Of a DNA stretch of 64,000 nucleotides, positions 61,588-64,000 are shown one piece after another. The position numbers and the translations under genes were made by a program. Under the pieces are notes generated by a model that made no database searches, was not told the origin of the DNA, and saw only the letters and a program-made list of their open reading frames with translations. Origin of the DNA: Rhizobium mesosinicum (GTDB taxonomy: Bacteria; Pseudomonadota; Alphaproteobacteria; Rhizobiales; Rhizobiaceae); contig NZ_JAEUAK010000003.1 of the NCBI RefSeq assembly GCF_019511345.1, positions 62,001-126,000 of the forward strand. The letters are read 5' to 3'. Within the stretch, counting starts at the first letter, position 1. Each line of letters starts with the position of its first letter.

Positions 61588-62016
61588 GTGCTGACAATTA
61601 AAAGATTGAGCCTGGCCGACGCCCGCGTTCTGATCGAGGGTGCCCGCGGCCGCGCGGAAGAAATCGGGGTGCCGATGTGCATCGCTGTGACGGATGAATC
61701 CGGGCAATTGATCGCATTCGAACGCATGGACGGCGGCAAGATAACCAGCACTATCATCGCACAGGACAAGGCTTACACGGCCGCCGGCGCCAAGCGAACG
61801 ACAGAGAGCTATGGAGAAGCGAGCCTGCCAGGCAAACCGGCCTATGGCATCAACTCGGCCATCGGCGGACGGCTGCTGGTCGTGGCGGGCGGCATCCCCG
61901 TCATCGTCGACGGTCAAGTCGTCGGCGCCGTTGGCGTGAGTTCCGGCACGCCCGCCCAGGACAGCGATTGCGCGCAGGCGGGAATCGACCTTTTCCTGCG
62001 CGGCGCCAGCGCCTGA
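61588..62016 (+). CDS. GlcG/HbpS-family protein
   Basis: A 142-aa protein of the GlcG/HbpS/PduO C-terminal-like fold: LSLADARVLIEGARGRAEEI, MCIAVTDESGQLIAFERMDG, TIIAQDKAYTAA, then INSAIGGRLLVVAGGIPVIV and VGAVGVSSGT. Some relatives bind haem or cobalamin and others have no known ligand. Here it is likely an accessory of sugar catabolism. It starts with GTG at 61588, 6 nt after AAGGA, 18 bp from the kinase gene. Last gene of the operon. Confidence 0.87.
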   Translation: MLTIKRLSLADARVLIEGARGRAEEIGVPMCIAVTDESGQLIAFERMDGGKITSTIIAQDKAYTAAGAKRTTESYGEASLPGKPAYGINSAIGGRLLVVAGGIPVIVDGQVVGAVGVSSGTPAQDSDCAQAGIDLFLRGASA

Positions 62017-62196
62017 AGTGCCAGCCGCTTTGAATAAACGATACCTTATCATGTGCTTATGCCATTAACTTATCCCGTCCGAAGTTCGATTCCTTTCAAG
62101 AGCGCTACGAAAAACCAACCATTCAGGTGCGCCAAGTAGGCAACAGACGCGAACAGGCCGAAACGTCGAGCTCGGCCACCGAGCTCTGCGATCCTC

Positions 62197-63006
62197 CTAC
62201 GAAAGGCCCTCCTGCCAGGCCTGGTAGACGGTCCTGATGCTGGGTCGAAAACCCAGGCTGCGGGCGAGGGACGTATCGACATGCAGGTACCAGGGATTTG
62301 GGAGAGGCTCGCAACTGGAGTCCAAGCGCTTCCCCGCCATGCCCGCGAGTTCGTAGATGGAGGAGGGCGCCTCGTCGGCCAAGTTCACGATGCGCCGATC
62401 GAAATCACCTTTGAGCGCCAGCGTGACTGCCTGGGCGATGTCACGATGGTGGATCGTGCTCATGCGTTGCGCCGGATGCCAGGTGCTGACGTGCTTGGGA
62501 AGAGATTGGAGATGTCCGTCACCGTCGCCATAGACGAAGGGGAAGCGAAGGATGGACCAGTTCAACCCGCTTTCGCGCAGTTCCCTTTCCGCGGCAACCT
62601 TGCTTGCGGGATAGGCGTGCTGTGGATCGACCGGGTCGTCTTCCCTTCCCGGATGCGGATTGTCCTTGTTGTAGACATGGCTGGTGCTCGACATGATGAA
62701 ACGCGCGTCGGGAGCGTGGGTCTTTACCGCAGCGATCAAGTTGCGTGTCCCATCGAGGTTGCTCTTCCAGATGAGATCGGTGTCTTGTGTGCGAAACACG
62801 GCGGCGAGGTGCACGATTGCGGAAACCCCTTGGACGGCGTTCGCCAGGGTTGAAGGGTCGAGAATATCGCCCGTCACGGCTTCTGTTCCCTGAGGGCAGT
62901 CCTTGCCCGCCCGGAGCAGGGCTCGGCAAGCATATCCGGTCTCCACCAACCGCGGCAGAAGCCGCTCGCCAACGAGCCCGGTGGCTCCGGTGATCAATAA
63001 GGTCAT
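62197..63006 (-). CDS. NAD-dependent epimerase/dehydratase (extended SDR)
   Basis: A 269-aa extended SDR: GATGLVG (about 7-13) Rossmann motif, VHLAAVFR, catalytic Ser/Thr in FIMSSTSHVY and Y-x-x-x-K in AYPASKVAAE. It then gives LNWSILRFPFVYGDGDG. It may act on nucleotide sugars or on small carbonyls (atypical short C-terminus). The longer frame extends into the MarR gene; the ATG at 63006 is 4 bp past the MarR stop, with AGG nearby. It is the second gene of a marR-epimerase operon. The 180-bp spacer to the GlcG gene shows nothing recognisable. Confidence 0.87.
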   Translation of the reverse strand: MTLLITGATGLVGERLLPRLVETGYACRALLRAGKDCPQGTEAVTGDILDPSTLANAVQGVSAIVHLAAVFRTQDTDLIWKSNLDGTRNLIAAVKTHAPDARFIMSSTSHVYNKDNPHPGREDDPVDPQHAYPASKVAAERELRESGLNWSILRFPFVYGDGDGHLQSLPKHVSTWHPAQRMSTIHHRDIAQAVTLALKGDFDRRIVNLADEAPSSIYELAGMAGKRLDSSCEPLPNPWYLHVDTSLARSLGFRPSIRTVYQAWQEGLS

Positions 63007-63010
63007 TTGC

Positions 63011-63460
63011 CTAGTCCTTTCGCAACAGGGCCTGTAGTCGTTCGGTCGCTGATTTGAGGACGCGGATTGTCGTGGCCAGATCGGCCTCGTCGATCCCGCC
63101 GAAGGCGGCGTCGTGAATGAAAGAAAGATCAGGGATTCTGCGCCACAGCGCCTCACCTGTGGCTGTCAGCTTCAGTAGACGTTGACGCTGATCGCCTCCA
63201 TCCGCGGTCTGCGCGACCAAATCCTTGCGGACGAGTGTGGCAATAATCCCGCTCAAGGTCGCGCGTTCAAGTTCAAGTGCGCGGCCGAGGTCTCGTTGGA
63301 CGGACGGGCCGTTGTTGACGAGATACCAGAGGACATACCATTGCGTGGACCCCAGATCGAAAGGCCGCAGACGCTCGTCCATGAGGGCTCGGCCCGCGAA
63401 GTAACACCGCTTCGTCCACGCGCCCACGGAGAGGTCTTTGGTGTCCGCCTGATCATGCAT
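63011..63460 (-). CDS. MarR-family transcriptional regulator
   Basis: A 149-aa winged-helix regulator: an N-terminal dimerisation helix (WTKRCYFAGRALMDERL), then QWYVLWYLVNNG, PSVQRDLGRALELERATLSG (recognition helix), the wing QTADGGDQRQRLLKLTATG, and a C-terminal dimer helix. The TTG-initiated extension to 63505 is rejected, since it lies inside the 13-bp inverted repeat; I start at the ATG at 63460. It likely represses itself and the epimerase gene and is released by a small ligand. Confidence 0.87.
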   Translation of the reverse strand: MHDQADTKDLSVGAWTKRCYFAGRALMDERLRPFDLGSTQWYVLWYLVNNGPSVQRDLGRALELERATLSGIIATLVRKDLVAQTADGGDQRQRLLKLTATGEALWRRIPDLSFIHDAAFGGIDEADLATTIRVLKSATERLQALLRKD

Positions 63461-63477
63461 GAAAACGGCCCGTTTAT

Positions 63478-63518
63478 TTCGTTCGCTACCATACGATAAT
63501 CGCAAGGTAGCGAACGAA
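63478..63518. promoter_or_regulatory. 13-bp perfect inverted repeat, probable MarR operator
   Basis: TTCGTTCGCTACC (63478-63490) and GGTAGCGAACGAA (63506-63518) are perfect inverted copies with a 15-nt spacer, 18 bp upstream of the MarR ATG at 63460. Each arm could bind one dimer, or the pair could bind as a unit. The divergent LysR gene at 63654 is convergent to this promoter and unlikely to share it. Confidence 0.6.
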
Positions 63519-63653
63519 TGTCAAGGCTCGACGCCATCGAATTGGGATGAAGCGATCTCAAGGAGTCGGGCCAGAGAGCTGGACAGCCGTCTCAGACATA
63601 AGCGACGCGATCAGGCCGGCAATGACTGTGATGACGACGACGTCGCTGGGGCG

Positions 63654-64000
63654 TTATCGCCACCGCTTCACATGCTCGACGAGCGCCCGAAGTTTCGGAG
63701 GAAGATTTCGCCGGCTGGGGTAATAAAGAAAGAAGCCGGCAAACGGAGGGCAATAGTCCTGAAGGAGAGGGACCAACTGACCGGATGCGACATAGGGTTT
63801 GAACGTGTCTTCCATACCGAAGGTGATGCCGCCGCCGGCACAGGCTGTGCGGATCATAAGCCACATATCATTGGTGGTGATCTGCGGGTCGACAGCCACG
63901 TCAAACTCGCGCCCGTCTTCGCCGAATTCCCAACGATAGGGTGCGCTGTGTGGCGCTGGACGCCAGCCGATGCACCGATGCGTTGACAGTTCCGAAGGAT
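63654..64000 (-). CDS. LysR-family regulator, C-terminal part, cut by the window end
   Basis: An open frame from the right edge to a stop at 63654 encodes about 115 residues of a LysR effector-binding domain: RCIGWRPAPHSAPYRWEFGE, then VAVDPQITTNDMWLMI, ACAGGGITFGMED, LQDYCPPFAGFFLYYPSRR. The N-terminal HTH lies beyond the window. The end of the protein is intact. The 135 bp between it and the MarR repeat hold nothing recognisable. Confidence 0.88.
   Translation of the reverse strand, partial: PSELSTHRCIGWRPAPHSAPYRWEFGEDGREFDVAVDPQITTNDMWLMIRTACAGGGITFGMEDTFKPYVASGQLVPLLQDYCPPFAGFFLYYPSRRNLPPKLRALVEHVKRWR

Noticed and set aside
1..64000. CRISPR arrays, rRNA, tRNA, integrase or transposase genes
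   Set aside because: I found no regularly spaced repeats, no RNA-gene signatures and no recombinase-like product anywhere in the window.

Overview
The window reads as an accessory replicon or genomic island of a Rhizobium-like alphaproteobacterium (Rhizobiaceae). The support is a FixL-type oxygen-sensing hybrid kinase next to a FixK-type regulator with a GTTACA-N4-GTTACA direct repeat upstream, plus a dense array of ABC importers with GntR, LysR and ROK regulators, which is usual on rhizobial megaplasmids. I see no replication, conjugation, rRNA, tRNA, CRISPR or intact insertion-sequence genes.

Region A (1-22,111) is a low-oxygen and stress island. It holds a host-attachment protein, Hsp20, three universal stress proteins (one tandem), a BON protein, an FtsH-type protease followed by a YbhN-like membrane protein, a CBS-pair protein, a GNAT-like protein, fixK, a hybrid fixL, two P-type ATPases (one MgtA-type), CysQ and an APH-AAA fusion. 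Nine perfect TTGA-N6-TCAA palindromes (FNR/FixK boxes) lie here, nearly all about 50-70 bp before the best start codon. The other 42 kb has only one, inside a coding sequence. I infer that FixL signals through an unseen regulator to fixK, and that FixK turns on the island. Two unrecognised small proteins (80 and 104 aa) sit in this regulon.

Region B (22,112-25,302) is a patchwork: a LysR remnant, an intact LysR regulator divergent from an alpha/beta hydrolase, and a headless Lrp remnant.

Region C (25,303-43,347) is a four-carbon acid-sugar (tetronate-like) catabolic cluster. It has a GntR regulator, a tripartite tricarboxylate-type transporter (TctCBA), a CitMHS-type carrier, an LDH2-family dehydrogenase, an OtnI-like isomerase, an aldehyde dehydrogenase and a cupin. 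Reading the other way are OtnC, OtnK and an Asp/Glu-racemase-family protein. A second block has an isopropylmalate-dehydrogenase-family enzyme, an ABC importer whose permease is frameshifted, and a second GntR regulator. Candidate operators are visible for both GntR proteins.

Region D (43,348-52,801) has an SDR remnant, a sugar ABC importer with an SDR, a ROK repressor, an RbsD/FucU mutarotase, a HAD phosphatase, a second ROK repressor and a LrgB/CidA pair. Matching inverted repeats precede the importer operon and the mutarotase gene.

Region E (52,802-62,016) is one long operon: a four-gene glucose/mannose-type ABC importer, a Gfo/Idh/MocA oxidoreductase, a TIM-barrel isomerase, an alpha/beta hydrolase, a pentulose-phosphate-epimerase-like enzyme, a ROK sugar kinase and a GlcG/HbpS protein. 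It is divergent from cidA-lrgB, with a perfect inverted repeat between them. Region F (62,017-64,000) has a NAD-dependent epimerase, a MarR regulator with a strong inverted repeat at its promoter, and a LysR gene cut by the window end.
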